Source: Dichetophora obliterata
Taxonomy: Eukaryota > Arthropoda > Insecta > Diptera > Sciomyzidae
Length of the DNA: 64,000 bases
Direction: 5' to 3'
Assembly: GCA_963920525.1 (NCBI GenBank)
Contig: OY986437.1
Location: 196,807,511-196,871,510, forward strand
Positions 22,606 through 34,903 of the stretch are shown in pieces (within the stretch, counting starts at the first letter, position 1; each line of letters begins with the position of its first letter). The notes beneath the pieces are model-generated. The model was not told the DNA's origin and made no database searches. It was given only the letters and a program-made list of their open reading frames with translations. The translations under genes and the position numbers were made by a program.

Positions 22606-24770
22606 TGGTGTTACTCGAGAGTCATTTATACACACATTTTAATATACATTTCTCGATTAAATGTTTTTTAAATTCTGGAATAATGAAAAACATGTTGAAT
22701 TTTATTTTTAAGCTACCGTTAGAAAGGTAATTGAACGAACTTTAATCCAAAAAAGTTTTGGAAAATTTTTGCTGTTGGTGGTTCCATCTCTTGCGGTGAG
22801 CTAACTGAATTCAAAGAAAGGGTACGAAAAACATATTTTAAAAATTAAAAATAATTTTTATATTTACTTAAAGCTTAAAGCTAGCAAAATTACTTTTTCA
22901 ACAATATAATAATTATGGTGGGACTCAATGCGTCCTTGAGATAGATATTGACATTTTAACATCTAAACAAAGATTTATATTAAAAAATCTATTGAACTTT
23001 TTAACAAAAAAATTTTTAATGAAATATATTAAAAACAGCGAAGTTATTGGCATTAAAAGTAAAAACTTTGATTTTCATATAATTTTTTTCTTATCTATCT
23101 ATCAATGTTTTATGAAAAATTCGTTGTACTAAAAATGATTGTACTAAAATTTATATAAGCTGCGTTTTTTCATGGGAGATCAGGATCATATCATCGCATT
23201 CGCAAGCAAAGCAAAAAAAAAACAAATAATCCAGCAATTGAACTGGACATTTAAATTGATCCAATTCTATGTTTTAAAGTGTTGAAAGCGCAACTGTAAA
23301 AGTAGACAACACTTAGCCGTTATTGACGGCTAGATGACGCTGCGACTGAAAAAACTAAATACAACAAACAGACAAATAAGGTCTGCATTATTTGTTATTT
23401 TAAAAGCTTGGTAGCAAAGCATTTTCGAAAACTTATCTGTTAGCTACATAAGAACATTAAATATTCTTCTGTAAGCAGAAAATAGCGCCACCTGTCTGTA
23501 ATCCCAAACGTGGGGGCTTAAATTTGAAGAAACTTTTGGTAGATATCATTCGGCTATTCACCACAAGGTGTATAGTTTGTACCCACATTATTTACAAATG
23601 CGGCGCCATCTATCTGTGAATTTAACGCACAGATCAAAACTAATGAAATAATTGTGCTGACCAGATGCGCATATGTTCAACTATATCGCCATATAGCTGA
23701 AATTGATTACATGAAAATATTAACTTTTACAGCATTCTTATTCACAGTCATCTTTTCGATAAAATGGTGATATATATACAACATTTAAAGTACCATTGAT
23801 AAAGAACTGAGTGACAACGGTGACACAGTAGTGAAAAAAAATAGAGCCATCACACAACTGCATTCTAAGAGATAAATGGGGACGTTCAAATTATATAGAG
23901 AATTTTAAAACAAAACTCAGTTTTATTAATATTCTAAAAAATAGATTTTTAGCCATAACTTTTGATTGGAAAGAGATATTGGAGTAATTTTTTCACATAA
24001 ATTATTTTTGAGACTTGAGTTTTTGGTAAAAAATATAAAAACAACATTTTGGAAAAAATAAATTTCGCGAAAAAAGTCAAAGTTTTGATGACAAAAACCG
24101 TAAAATAATTTTTGCGCTTAGCTGAAAGAATTTTTGCAAATAAATGCTATGCCATATGAAAGGTAGACAGATGTGCAGTTTTTAATTGATTTAATTTTTA
24201 CAACAAAAACAATTTTTGAGTCTTTTTATGAGTAAATAGTCAATATTTTGGACCTTTTTTGACATAATTATAAAACATAGTTACACTGACTCAACGGTAC
24301 AATTCAGCCTATTTTAGTGAAGTGATTTTATTGAACTTTTGAACAAAAAAAAATTTGAATGAAATATATTAATGGACAGCGGAGATATTTGCATCGAAAG
24401 ACTAAACTTTGATTTTCATGTCTTTTTTTCTCATTCTTAGGCAACGATGTTTTATGAAAAAGTCGTTGTACTGAAAATTTCTCCAATTTTGAAGATATGT
24501 CAGTGTTTTTGATGTCAAAATAACAAAAAATTTTTAAAATTAAATACACAAAAACCTACGATGCTAAAAAGTTTTATAATAACAAAATTACCGTTAGTTG
24601 AAAAATTTCAGAGGAGGCGTGGCAAAAATTAGGTATGTAACATTTTAAGTTTTGATGCACTTAATATGCATACTTAGTATGAGCAAAATCCGTTAAGCCG
24701 TTAAGATTTGTATAAGGGCCAAACAAACAAACAGAAAATGAGTTTTATTACTATAGATTGTTTATCGTTG
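22606..24770. repeat. Inserted repeat DNA between the foldback arms
   Basis: This DNA separates the two arms. It begins near ACTGATATACCTGGTGTTAC and ends near AATGAGTTTTATTACTATAG, a pair of ends that resembles the 2083-3343 repeat and the short piece at 48880-48925. It holds a direct repeat of about 160 bp anchored on GAAATATATTAA at 23021 and 24361 (1340 bp apart) and several GGCGCCA[C/T]CT words. Non-coding; family unassigned. Confidence 0.5.
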
Positions 24771-24771
24771 T

Positions 24772-25217
24772 GCAACGGATGATACTCACTTGTTCACTGG
24801 CAACAGATGGTTTGTATCAGAGAAGGAATTCGGTGATGGCGCGAACACTAGGTAAGAATGGGTCGCAAAATTCGCATCCGATGTTATAATTTCAAAATTA
24901 TTTAATTTTTTATAATAGGGTTTCCACCTAATAATATGTATTTTTAAGAGTTAAACATCATTTATAAGTGTTAGGGGGTCGCTAATTTCGAATCTGAAGT
25001 CAGAATTTTAAAATTCAAGATGGTGGATAGGGTTTCCACCTTAATTTTTTATTATTACGAATTCGGGGCTGACGCAAAATAAGAGTAAAATGAGTTATAT
25101 CAAATTTTTATAATTTTGAAATTCTGACAACGGATTCGGATTCAGCGACCCATTTGTACCTAGTGTTCGTGCCAGCACCGAATTCTTTCTCTGATGACCC
25201 TAAGTATCATTCGTTGC
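24772..25217. mobile_element. Palindromic MITE inside the foldback element
   Basis: GCAACGGATGATACT at the left pairs with AGTATCATTCGTTGC at the right. The arms also share ATCAGAGAA[G/A]GAATTCGGTG, CGAACACTAGGTA and AATTTCAAAATTAT. The arms are about 125 bp each, with a few differences. No coding sequence. It sits between the inner repeat and the right arm of the larger element, so it is a separate, nested insertion. Confidence 0.7.
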
Positions 25218-25488
25218 CTTAACCACTTCATGAACAATGAATGAATAAATGAAGAGCCAACGAACGACAAGTGAAGAATTGAAGAAGAGATTAATAGCAA
25301 CCGTTTCTTCGCAAGAGTAAAAAATATTCTTGTTCATAAACTGGTCTCCACTTCTTCAATTCATGAACAAAAAAATCTGCTCAGCTCTTCACGAAAATGA
25401 GCTGTTCACTTTGATCTTTCTTCATATTCGTAAATGAATGAATAGAAGCAGAAATGAGCAGTTCATGAATGAACAAATGCGAACCCTG

Positions 25489-26410
25489 CTTTTGACTTAA
25501 CTCCGGATTTTATTCTAACTTGACCTAATTATTAATTTGAATCCTGGTTTGAACCTTGAATTCACCCTTGATTTGACTTCAATGTTGTCTCTTTACTGGA
25601 CTTCTACAAATTTTTAGCTTCTTAATGATTTTTTACTTCATGGCTTGACTTGGTTTTGGATTCGATTTGAATCTTGAACTGGTTGTTAACCTAAGCCTTA
25701 TTTTTAGTTTAATATAAATACTCAACTTCAACATACTTAAATACGAATTGAGACTCAACTTCTTAATTTTCTCGTGGCACAAGGCATTATTCAACTGTGA
25801 AACTGACGTTTGATTTCAATCGCCTATTGATTTGACTCGAAAATTGACTCTTGAATTGAGATTTGGGTTAAATGATTGTATTTAATGTGTTTATATATTT
25901 TCTTATGTGTTTATAAGTCTAACGATTTTTTTTGATAAGTTATTTCAATTAAATCCTGACCAGAACATTGACTTAATTTTTTAATGACTTTGAGATTGAC
26001 TCTTAGCTTGGCCCATAATTGGACTTTTTGTTTTTTGGATCCCATAATCCCATAATTGGATTTTTCTCTAGATTTAGTTTTTGATTTTTATTAAATTTTA
26101 CTTATGAAGTTATGACCCTCGTTCGTACTTTAATTTTGAATCCTTACTTGAGTCCTGACTACATTCTAGAAAATGCTTTTGATTTGGTTTTAGTCTTGTC
26201 TCTCTTGATTTGACTTCTACAAATCTTAACTCTAAAGTTTTCGCTGTATAAACTTGAATTACTTTTAACTTTAAACTTTAATCGATGGCTTGACTTGGGT
26301 TTTGACTCGATTTGAATCTTGAATCAATTAATTTGACTCGACTATTTACTTAACTCCTGATTGCACTTTTGATTTAAATTGAATAGACCCTTCCTTGGGT
26401 CTTGATTTAT
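25489..26410 (-). repeat. Inverted GTCAAG minisatellite, after element insertion
   Basis: Continues the reverse array (TTGACTT, CTTGACTTGG, GACTCGA words), with AT-rich stretches. Confidence 0.7.
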
Positions 26411-27730
26411 CACTTGAATACTTATTTTCTGCTGGAGTTTCCAGACATTTTTTCTAATTTTCTGGATACCTTGATTATTCTACCGTTTGTGAAACTGAGA
26501 TACAATAATAACAAAAACAACGGAAAAATCACCCCCACAGCGAGTCTTTCTTAAATGGCACACGTCGCTGTTGACAACATAAAAGGTCACTCCTACTCAT
26601 ATCTAGACTCAACACGCTGACGCCGCCGTTCATGCTGTCAACTTCACTTCGTCAGCTTCGAACAAATATGCATTAAACTGGCATGTTAACAAAACACCAA
26701 CAATTTGCGGTTTGGTTACCGAGGCTGCTGACAAAATGGTTAAGCGAAGTTGAAGAAGACGAAGAGCCAAATTCAGAAGGTAGAACAGAGCAATTTTGAT
26801 AACAACTTTTGGTAGGGTAGCACCGAGAACAGGCGCACAAGCTGGCTAAGATGACACACATCACTCAACTATGATTAACACCAGAGTTGCCATACATTGT
26901 TTATTTTTTATAAGAAATACTTGCATGTAATAAACTATTTACAATATGGTGATTGTTTGGCATTTTTAATTAAGAAATCTTTAAGCTTCTTCTTAAATTG
27001 CTTAAAATATGTATGTGCTCTCAATAGATATGCACACATATGGCAATAAAATTAATAACTAAATGAAGAAATATAAATGGAAAAAACTGTCAAATGCAAA
27101 GAAATGCAAACGCTTCAAGATTGTGACGACAAGATATAAGCACACAACGGTTGAAGAAAAATGTGACAACTCTTGAAAAACGCGTCTGCCCAGACTTTCG
27201 TCTTTGTATGCCGAGCAGCAGTTTGAAAAACGTGACTCACAGTACAAAAACTAAGGTTCTATGATGTTGAAGTCTCGTTAAAGTGGCATGCTTGGAAACT
27301 TTAATAAAGAATAAATGTTTTGAAGACAAAATAACCAAAACCAGATCAAAATAAATTTAATTATGATAATGTTTGGTGTTCAGGCGGATTGACTCGTGGT
27401 GTTCAGCTGCTCGTCAAGAAGCTCCGAAAAATGTATTTCAAGAGGTTTACTTTTTGGTTTTATGAAAAATTATGACAATGCCGTGGAACACCTTCATTGT
27501 ATTGTTGGCGAATATCGTGGAAGATATCTCGTATTGATAAGCGTTGATTTTTTATTGAATTGAATAAAATTAAAAAACAAAGGACCGAAAATTAATACTA
27601 TTTTGTATACATAATTTATACTTTTACCCCAAAAAAGGTAGGCAAAACTGACGTTGGAGCTGAAGGCGTCTAAATGAAATATTTAACGGTTCAAAGACCT
27701 CTACTTAAGCGTAGACCCACCTTTACATTT
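26411..27730. other. Lower-repeat DNA without recognised gene
   Basis: One of the least repetitive stretches in the window. It has scattered short frames, none with a recognisable motif or splice-supported extension. It may be unique host intergenic or intronic DNA. Confidence 0.45.
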
Positions 27731-27732
27731 CT

Positions 27733-28097
27733 ACATCCATACACACAAAGTAGTATTTTATGTGAAATAATAGTATTTTAAGCGAAAAAATGATTCATCT
27801 GGATTTTGTGTGGTATCGGGTTGAACACTGAAATAAAACACAATTCACCAAAAATATCAGCTGCCACAAATAAAGAAAACTGTGACGTAAATGGTGTAGA
27901 AAACTACAGCTCAAGCATGTCAAATTGAAGATTTTGAAAATAATTATAATTGCGATACTCAAATTACACGATTTCGGTTCACACTTGGCATTAAATAAAA
28001 GTCATGTAAGCTTTCAAAGCCGTTAGAATAAAAAAAATTTTGTTTTCTACACCAAGGTAGGACTATGGTTAAGAGGAAATACTACGCTGTGTGTATG
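27733..28097. repeat. Short inverted-repeat element, about 365 bp
   Basis: CATACACACAAAGTAGTATT at the left pairs with the reverse complement of the right end, CATACACACAGCGTAGTATT. GGTGTAGAAAAC occurs inside near both arms. Likely a small non-autonomous DNA element; duplication not resolved. Confidence 0.5.
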
Positions 28098-28204
28098 AAA
28101 TCAAGGAATGAATTTGGTTTTTCTTCTTTTTCAACAAATAATATGAGAAAAACTGAATTATATATTTTATTTTGGTTTGTCATGCATGCCAACTCTTGAA
28201 TAGT

Positions 28205-29170
28205 TATACCCTCCTGCGTACCGCTTCAGGGGTATATTAACTTTGTCACTACGTTTGTAACGCTGATAAAGAGGCTATACATATATTCTTGATCAGCATC
28301 ACTTCCTGATTCGATTTCGCTATGTCCACGTCTGTGTGTCGACACGAATTCAGTCGCAATTTTAAGTCTATCGTATTGAAATGCGATATATGCTTACATT
28401 AAAAAACGAAGATCAAGTTCTAGAATAAGCAAAATCGGATTAAAACTACGCTTACATTCAATGCAAAGTTTCCTTATCAAATCTATAAAATCTCTAAAAA
28501 TGCCACAAAAAGTCATGTAGTGTCATTTTGCACATAAGCTTTGAAGTAAAATGTTTACCATGCATTTAAAATTTGTTAAATTCAAATCAAAACCACGGCT
28601 ACCTTTTATATAAAGTGATTATATAAAATTGATAAATATCTGAGAATTTGACATAAATTAATGTAATGATTTCAAAATATTTCACATAATCTTTGGTTGC
28701 AAAAATTCACCATGGAAATAGAAATTTGCCAAAAAGGTAGGAAAACCACGCCTACCCCATAAAGTGACTTTAACAAAATGTCGAAATCTCTTTAAACGCC
28801 ACAAAATCTAAGATAATGACTTGAATTTTGCACATAAGTTTTGGTCTCTAATATTTACCATATATTTAAAATTTGTCAAAATAGTATAAAAACCACGCCT
28901 AACTCCCATACAAAGTATCTATATGAAAACGGTCAAATCTCTAAAAAATCCACAAAAATTACTTTAATGCATTAAAATTATGCAAATGCACTTTGAGTTC
29001 GAAATTTGGCAAAATCGTATAAAAACTCGGCTAATCTTTCATAAAAAGTAACGTCATCAAAGAAGCATAACTTTTATAAACTCCACAAGAATGTGTGTAT
29101 AACAGCATATTTAACACATAATCTTCCATTCTGCATTTGAGTTTTTGCAAAGATCCTTTATACGAAGTGA
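28205..29170 (-). repeat. Dispersed repeat with about 145-bp tandem units
   Basis: 28210-28330 is the reverse-complement relative of the repeat at 7665-7830 (ATATATTCTTGATCAGC and CTATGTCCACG). It runs into imperfect tandem units anchored on AAAAC[C/T]ACG at about 28443, 28588, 28742, 28889 and 29021, spacings 133-154 bp. Each unit includes a CACAAAA..TAATG and GCACATAA-type segment. No coding. Confidence 0.6.
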
Positions 29171-29879
29171 CGTCAGCAAACTTTTAAAATGTGCTTAACT
29201 TAGAATATACTGTGGGGGTATTTTAATTTCGACCTAGTCGAAGATAATTCCTTACCAGTTTTTTTAACTTATTTAACAAAAATGACGAAGAAACTCCCCT
29301 CTGTTAAAAAAAAGTGTAGGTCGCCATTTTTATTCTAGAACAAAATATAAAAAAATTTTAATTTATTATTTATCTGAACATATGGTTCAAAAACAAATTC
29401 ATACAAAATGGCGTCAATTCGAAGAAAAACATTAGATTATTACAAAAAAATTATTGATAAAATCTTTTTAATTGAAAAAATAAAAGCAACAAGCAATTAA
29501 AATTTGGAGTTAATTGGTCAAAATTAAAGGCGCTACTTCGTCGCCAAACTCGAAAAATACAGTTTTGAGAGAACGCGTTTGAGGTTTGATGTGTTAAAAA
29601 TGCAATGAAATTATTGTATATCTTCAATTCGCAATAATTATAATTTTAAGATATAATTTTTTAATAATTAAGAAAACGTTTTAACAAAAAAAAAAATATA
29701 AGGTAGTATTACCTCTTGAGTCAAAAAAAAAAAAGCACACAGATTGTTTAATACACACAAAATGGACAAAAAGTAGGGACAATGCTCAGTTTTTGCATAA
29801 AACAAATCATTATTTATGACACGCAGTTCGCAGTCATGACCTATTTTTAAAGAATTTAAAATTTAAGCGATGAATTTAA
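29171..29879. other. AT-rich DNA without recognised gene
   Basis: Nothing supportable seen on either strand. Confidence 0.5.
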
Positions 29880-30312
29880 ACAAGAAGTAAAAGAATGTAA
29901 GTGAAAAGAGAATTAAAAAGAAAATTGAGTCAAGATAGACTCAAAGTGCTGAAATTTAAAGCAGTCAAGTCAAAAGTCAAGACAAATGCCACTTCAAGAC
30001 TCATTCCAAGATTCAAATCACGAGCCAGTTCTAGAGTTGAGTTTCAAGGTCTTATACGTTACAAATTTGGTGGAGCCAAGTCAAGGATTAAGTCAAAGGT
30101 CAACTCAAGAATAAAGTAGAGTCAAGAGTCAAATAAAGAGTTCCATCAAGAGTCAAGTTAAGAATCAAATCCAGAGTTAAGTCAAAGGTCAAGTCAAGAC
30201 TCAGTCAAAAGATAAGTTAAGAGTCAAGTCAATAGTCAAGTTAAGGGTTAAGCCAAAAGTCAAGTCAAGACTCAGTCGAAAATCAAGCCAAAAGTAAAGT
30301 CAAGAGTAAAAT
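29880..30312 (+). repeat. GTCAAG minisatellite, forward block 4
   Basis: Dense GAGTCAAGTCAAG words. A 72-codon plus frame (29901-30119) rich in K, R and S is simply the repeat read through and is not a gene. Confidence 0.85.
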
Positions 30313-30790
30313 AAACCCAGTGAACCAATAGTACCGTTTTAGAATTTATATATGAACCTTTTCGGGTAAAAACGTTCATTTTTGGCACTCATAAATGAAC
30401 CCTTTTTGTATCATTCGTCGGACTAAAATGCCTCTCAAAAGTAAACCTTATTTTGTTCGAAAATGAGTTAAAAAAGAACCATAAATTGTGCTTATTTTCT
30501 TCGGAAATGAGTTAAGAAATGAACCATAGAAACTCATTGAAATGAACAAAACTGGTTCACATACGAGGAATTTTAAGCTTCTAAAATGATTCTTTTTCGA
30601 CTTCAAATAAGTTTTTTATGAATTTTGCAAAAGAAGTACAGTTTTTAAGTATGGGAAAAGTTTTCACGAGTTTAATCTTCTATATCAAGCACTTTTGAGC
30701 GTTAAAATAAAAAAAAAAAATAAAAAAAAATCCAACTTAAAACGTTCGCAAAACTCTCACATTACGCAAAACCTTCGCTTATAGTTCAGT
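30313..30790. other. Interruption of the minisatellite, unassigned
   Basis: About 480 bp of different sequence. It has internal near-repeats (CGGAAATGAGTTAAG and CGAAAATGAGTTAAA, each followed by GAACCATA). The ends CCAGTGAACCAATAG and the reverse complement CCTACTGAACTATA are weakly alike. Probably an inserted element; not resolved. Confidence 0.4.
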
Positions 30791-31740
30791 AGGAATAGTC
30801 AAGTCAAGACTCAAATAAAAAGAAAAGTCAAGAGTCAAATCCTGAGCAAAGACAATAGCCAAGTCAAGGTAAGAGTCAGGTCAGAAGTCATGTTAAGAGT
30901 CAAATCAATATTCAAGTCAAGGTAAGAGTCAAGTCAAGATCCAAGTCAATAGTCAAGCCAAGAGTAAAATCAATAGTCAAGTCAAGAGTTTAATAAACAG
31001 TTAAGTCAAGAGTCAAATAAAAAGTCAAGTCAAGAGTCAAATCAATAGTCAAATCAATAGCCATGTCAAGGGTCAAGTCAAGAGTCAAATAAAGAGTCAA
31101 GTCAAAAGTTTAGTCAAGAGTAATGTCATTAGTAAAATCAAGATTCAAGTAAAAAAAAAATCAAGAGTCGAGTCAAGAGTCAAATCAAGAGCAAAAACAA
31201 CAGTCAAGTCAAGGTAAGAGTCAAGCCAGAAGTCATGTGAAGAGTCAAATCAATATTCAAGTCAAGGCAAGAGTCAAGTCAAGATTTGTTGTTACAAATT
31301 TGTTGTTATTCCATATTTGGTTGATTGTATATAATGTTGTCCATTGTACTGGAAAATAACTTGTTCTTATTTGTACTCATTTTTATATCTAATAAAATAA
31401 ATAAATAAAGATCCAAGTCAATAGTCAAACCAAGAGTCAAATTAATTGTCAAGTCAAGAGCTTAATAAACAGTCAAATCAAGAGTCAAATAAAAAAACAA
31501 GTCAAAAGTCAAATCAATAGTCAAATCAATAGCCATGTCAAGGGTCAAGTCAAGAGTTAAATAAAGAGTCAAGTCAAAAGTCTAGTCAAGAGTAATGTCA
31601 TTAGTAAAATCAAGATTCAAGTCAAGAATAAAATCAAGATTCAATTCAAGAGTCAAATCGAGAGGCAATTCGATAGTCGAGTCAAGAATCAAGTCACAGG
31701 TCAAGGCCAGTTAAATCAAATGTAGAGTATAAAGAAGCAA
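30791..31740 (+). repeat. Minisatellite with 345-bp higher-order duplication
   Basis: Two long units are colinear over hundreds of bases. GAGCAAA[G/A]AC starts at 30844 and 31189, and AAGTCAAGAT ends at 30940 and 31285, both exactly 345 bp apart. Downstream of the insertion in unit 2, CCATGTCAAGGG lies at 31061 and 31533, 472 bp apart. That equals 345 plus the 122-bp insertion plus its 5-bp target duplication. The duplication is therefore younger than the monomer array, and the insertion followed it. Confidence 0.85.
31286..31407 (+). mobile_element. 122-bp truncated retroposon, TSD AAGAT
   Basis: It starts TTGTTGTTACAAATTTG and ends in an AAAT-rich tail (ATAAAATAAATAAATAAA). It is flanked by AAGAT at 31281-31285 and 31408-31412. 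The other 345-bp unit is an uninterrupted empty site (CAAGATCCAAG near 30936). The tail and target duplication mark it as a 5'-truncated LINE-type insertion. A related TTCTTATTTGTACT segment occurs at 34855-34880. Confidence 0.8.
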
Positions 31741-31779
31741 ACAAAGAGCACAATAACAAGCCTTTGCGGAATCAATGCA

Positions 31780-32014
31780 GTCACTATTTCGAACTTTTGC
31801 TTTTTGCAAAATAATAGGATAATAAAAATTGCTTTGAAAGACAAAGAGCACAAATAATTATATTTTGCTTTAACAGCAGTCGTGCGAATAAGCTTATAAA
31901 AGTGAGACTACAGAAATTACAAAAGACTACTGAAATTGTTTACATGAAATTATTTGGCTCAAATATAATTCTAAAAAAAAGGAAAAAATTTAAATATTTT
32001 TAGAATTATAAAAT
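31780..32014. mobile_element. Copy of the AATTCTAAAAA-end MITE family (partial)
   Basis: Colinear with 36394-36677 through TTTTGCTTTTTG, ATTGCTTTGAAAGAC, CACAAATAATT, ACTACTGAAA and the right end GCTCAAATATAATTCTAAAA, which is followed by TTTTTAGAATTATAAAA. The left end is not clear. Other end fragments of this family are at 34730-34790 and 52618-52700. Confidence 0.6.
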
Positions 32015-32119
32015 AATATGTATTTATTAAAATATGTCATAATTAATTTTTCACATAAAAAATAGAGGTAAAATTTGAATTATGAGTTTATTTCAAAGCC
32101 AAGTTCTACTAGGAGTAGA

Positions 32120-32960
32120 TTTAAGTGATGTGCAAAAAAAAAAAGAGTCAAATAAAAAATCAAGTCAAGTGTCGAGTCGAGTTGAAGTTTTTTAAACAAG
32201 CCATGAAGAGAGTCAAATCAAGAATTCAGTCAAAGCGTCAATTCAGAAAAAAAGCGAATGGACGCATCAATTCAAAAGTTAAATCAAGTCAAAATAAAAA
32301 TAAAGAGTTGAGTCAAAAGTTAAGTCAGATGTAAAGTACAAAAAATTCCATCACGAGTTAATTCAAAAGTCAAATCAAACTAGGAGTAGATTTAAGTGAA
32401 ATGTGAAAGTAAGGCTCAAAATAAGAATGAAGTCGCGTGTGCAGTTGAAATAAGTTAAGAGTTGTATCAAGATTCGAGTCCATTTAAGAGTGCAGTTCAT
32501 TAAAGAAGAAACAATATAAGAGTTCGAGTCAATTCGAGGAGGTTCACGTCCATAAATTCCTCAATTCTTGAATCGAACAATATTTATTTTATCTCTTATG
32601 TTTATTTCCGATATTTTAGTTGGAACTATTGTTAGTAAGGGTTGACTGTCCTTATTTCAGGTTGACTGTCTCATTTTAGTGAGAAGTGGTGTCAAAAGTC
32701 TATATAAGGTTCGAGTCAGTTTGAAAGTTGCGTATATTCAATTTAAGTCAAAAATTCAATCAAACAATTCCAGAGAACAGTAAGGACTTTAGTCAATGAT
32801 CAGGAGTTAGGTTAATAATCAATAAATTCATTAGCTTAGTCAATTCAAGATACAGTTCAGGAGTGAAAACAAGGGTCATGTAAAGATTTTAGTAATGAAT
32901 CAAAATCACTCAAAGGATTATGACAAGTGTCAAGTCCAGAAATGAAGGTGAAAAAAAAAC
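32120..32960 (+). repeat. GTCAAG minisatellite, forward block 5, degenerate
   Basis: GTCAAG-like words thin out toward 33 kb. The 69-codon K-rich plus frame at 32125-32334 is repeat read-through, not a gene. Confidence 0.65.
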
Positions 32961-34364
32961 AATTGTTATAAGAATAATATTAATTTAAGATTTTGGATAT
33001 TTTCGGTAGAGTTATGTTTTGTTCTGACATGATTTTACTTATAATAAAAAAAATATTAAAATTTTAAATGTAACTAAAATTTGACAGTAAAATTTTACTG
33101 TCGAATTCAAGTCGAGGTTGATTCAAAACATTTTTAATATTTTTTTCTATTGAAATTATCGTGACACATCGCATTATATTTTATCTGACTTAACTTCAAC
33201 AGCTATAAAAATAATGTAAATGTCCTTAAATATTACAATTGTAATGGAGAATGCATTATATATTTCGATTCACAAAATTTTTAAACTCAAATTGTTTCAG
33301 AATAATCTTTATAATCATTGAAGTGCTGAAAATATCGACGCACAAATAAAAATTTTAAGAAATGATATCTGTATTTTACAAAGATATTTAATAAAATTGG
33401 GGAAATATTTTATTCAATGGGATGACTTTTTTATCTCAAATTACGAAAATTTGCCCTACCTATTTTAAGTTTTCGCATAAAACCGAAAATGTTCCTTTTA
33501 GTTTTATCAAAGAAAATCAACTCTCCTTAACCAAAACATTTACTTAGATAGGAAATTTTTAAATTTGGCAACGTAGCATTTTTCATCCCTACAATTACTA
33601 TATGTACGCGTTTAGTATCATTTTAATACCTTTTTCGCCCTCTTTTAGCAGCAGCTTGGTGTTGCTCTACAAACATATTTACACACAAATATACAATCTA
33701 GATTTATACATACAAGTTTGCTTGTATGTTGGTACTTTATATACATTTTCACCCCAAATAAATTTACACAACGTTGAGTTTTCCGTGTTGTGGTATGCGT
33801 CAGAAAAGTGCGACTCCGATGACGATGAAAACAAACCCGCTAGAGGAAGTTTTTAAAGTTCAGTGAATGAACATTTCACTGGGCTGCTGCTACTGCTTTC
33901 CACTACCACCTTGAGTTCGCCCCTTCTGCTGGTTCATCAAAATTAAATACATTTTTACTATAGCAACCAACCCCTTGTGGCTATTGGAAGATGGAGGACG
34001 TACGGTGCAGGATGTTTGGGGAGTAAAAAATTAGTGCAAGTGGCTTCGTAAGCACTGAGTCAACAAAATAGACGTGACAGTGTTTTTCCCAATTGCTTTT
34101 GCACCACCTTTTTTGTTGATGTTATGGCGGTTGTCTTTGGGGGTCATCCAGCATTTTCGTTTGAGTGTTAATAATAGTAAATAATAGTCAAAAAAGTTAT
34201 ATGTTATTTTTACGCTATTTTTTTAAAGTTAGCCTTTAAGTTAGCCAGTAGTAGAATTCCCAAAAATTTAACGATAATAATCAATATAACGGGTCAGATG
34301 GGATATTACGGCCCAACACTATGTTTTCCAAAAAACTGTTATTTCTGTAGCACTTAAAATTTAA
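32961..34364. other. AT-rich DNA without recognised gene
   Basis: The stretch 33600-34150 is less repetitive and holds an 84-codon plus frame (33602-33856) with no recognisable domain. I treat it as chance. It may be unique host DNA. Confidence 0.45.
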
Positions 34365-34903
34365 CTTTAATTTTTAACTTTGAACATTTTACATTTAACA
34401 TATAACATTGGACATTAAACATTTCACACTTAACACTTAACATCTAACTTTTAACATTTAACATATATTGAACTTGACATTTAACATTTAACTTTTGGCT
34501 TTAAACACTTAACATTTAAAATTTACATTTAACATTAAACATTTAACAGTCAACATAAATAGCTTTCTATATTTAAATTGTGACCTTTTCATGATTTTAC
34601 AAGGTTTTGATTTTATGAGCTTTGCTTAGGTCAAGTAAATAAACAGCTATCATTTATCATACAAAATTTAATACTTATTACTTACATATAACATGAAAAA
34701 TTAATAATTGCATATTGAACTTATATTTTTTATTATTTGAGCTTAATGCCAAGTAAATTCATGAAGCATCAGTATTGCAGCAATATATAAAATTTAACAT
34801 TCAACATTTACATTTAACACTTATTTATAGGCATTTTACTTGTTGTACTGTAAAAGAACTTAGTTCTTATTTGTACTAATACTTTTAACATTAAACATTT
34901 AAC

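Larger units (their letters stand above)
22351..25488. mobile_element. hAT-like foldback element, 3.1 kb, TSD CTTTTGAC
   Basis: The left end CAGGGATCGTATTTGCTCAC and the reverse complement of the right end CAGGGTTCGCATTTGTTCAT start inverted arms of about 250 bp (22351-22605 and 25232-25488). Perfect 8-bp duplications CTTTTGAC lie at 22343-22350 and 25489-25496. The CAGGG end and 8-bp duplication fit hAT. Without the central 2.6 kb the arms would meet head-to-head, so the original element was probably a palindromic MITE of about 0.5 kb. No transposase is visible. Confidence 0.85.

Noticed and set aside
29901..30119. 72-residue K/R/S-rich plus frame
   Set aside because: It is a direct read-through of the GTCAAG minisatellite; the composition follows from the repeat and no domain is present.
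30791..31740. Regular short repeats that could suggest a CRISPR array
   Set aside because: Repeats are degenerate 10-12-bp words without unique spacers of fixed length, in a clearly eukaryotic retroelement-rich sequence.
32125..32334. 69-residue K-rich plus frame
   Set aside because: Also minisatellite read-through.
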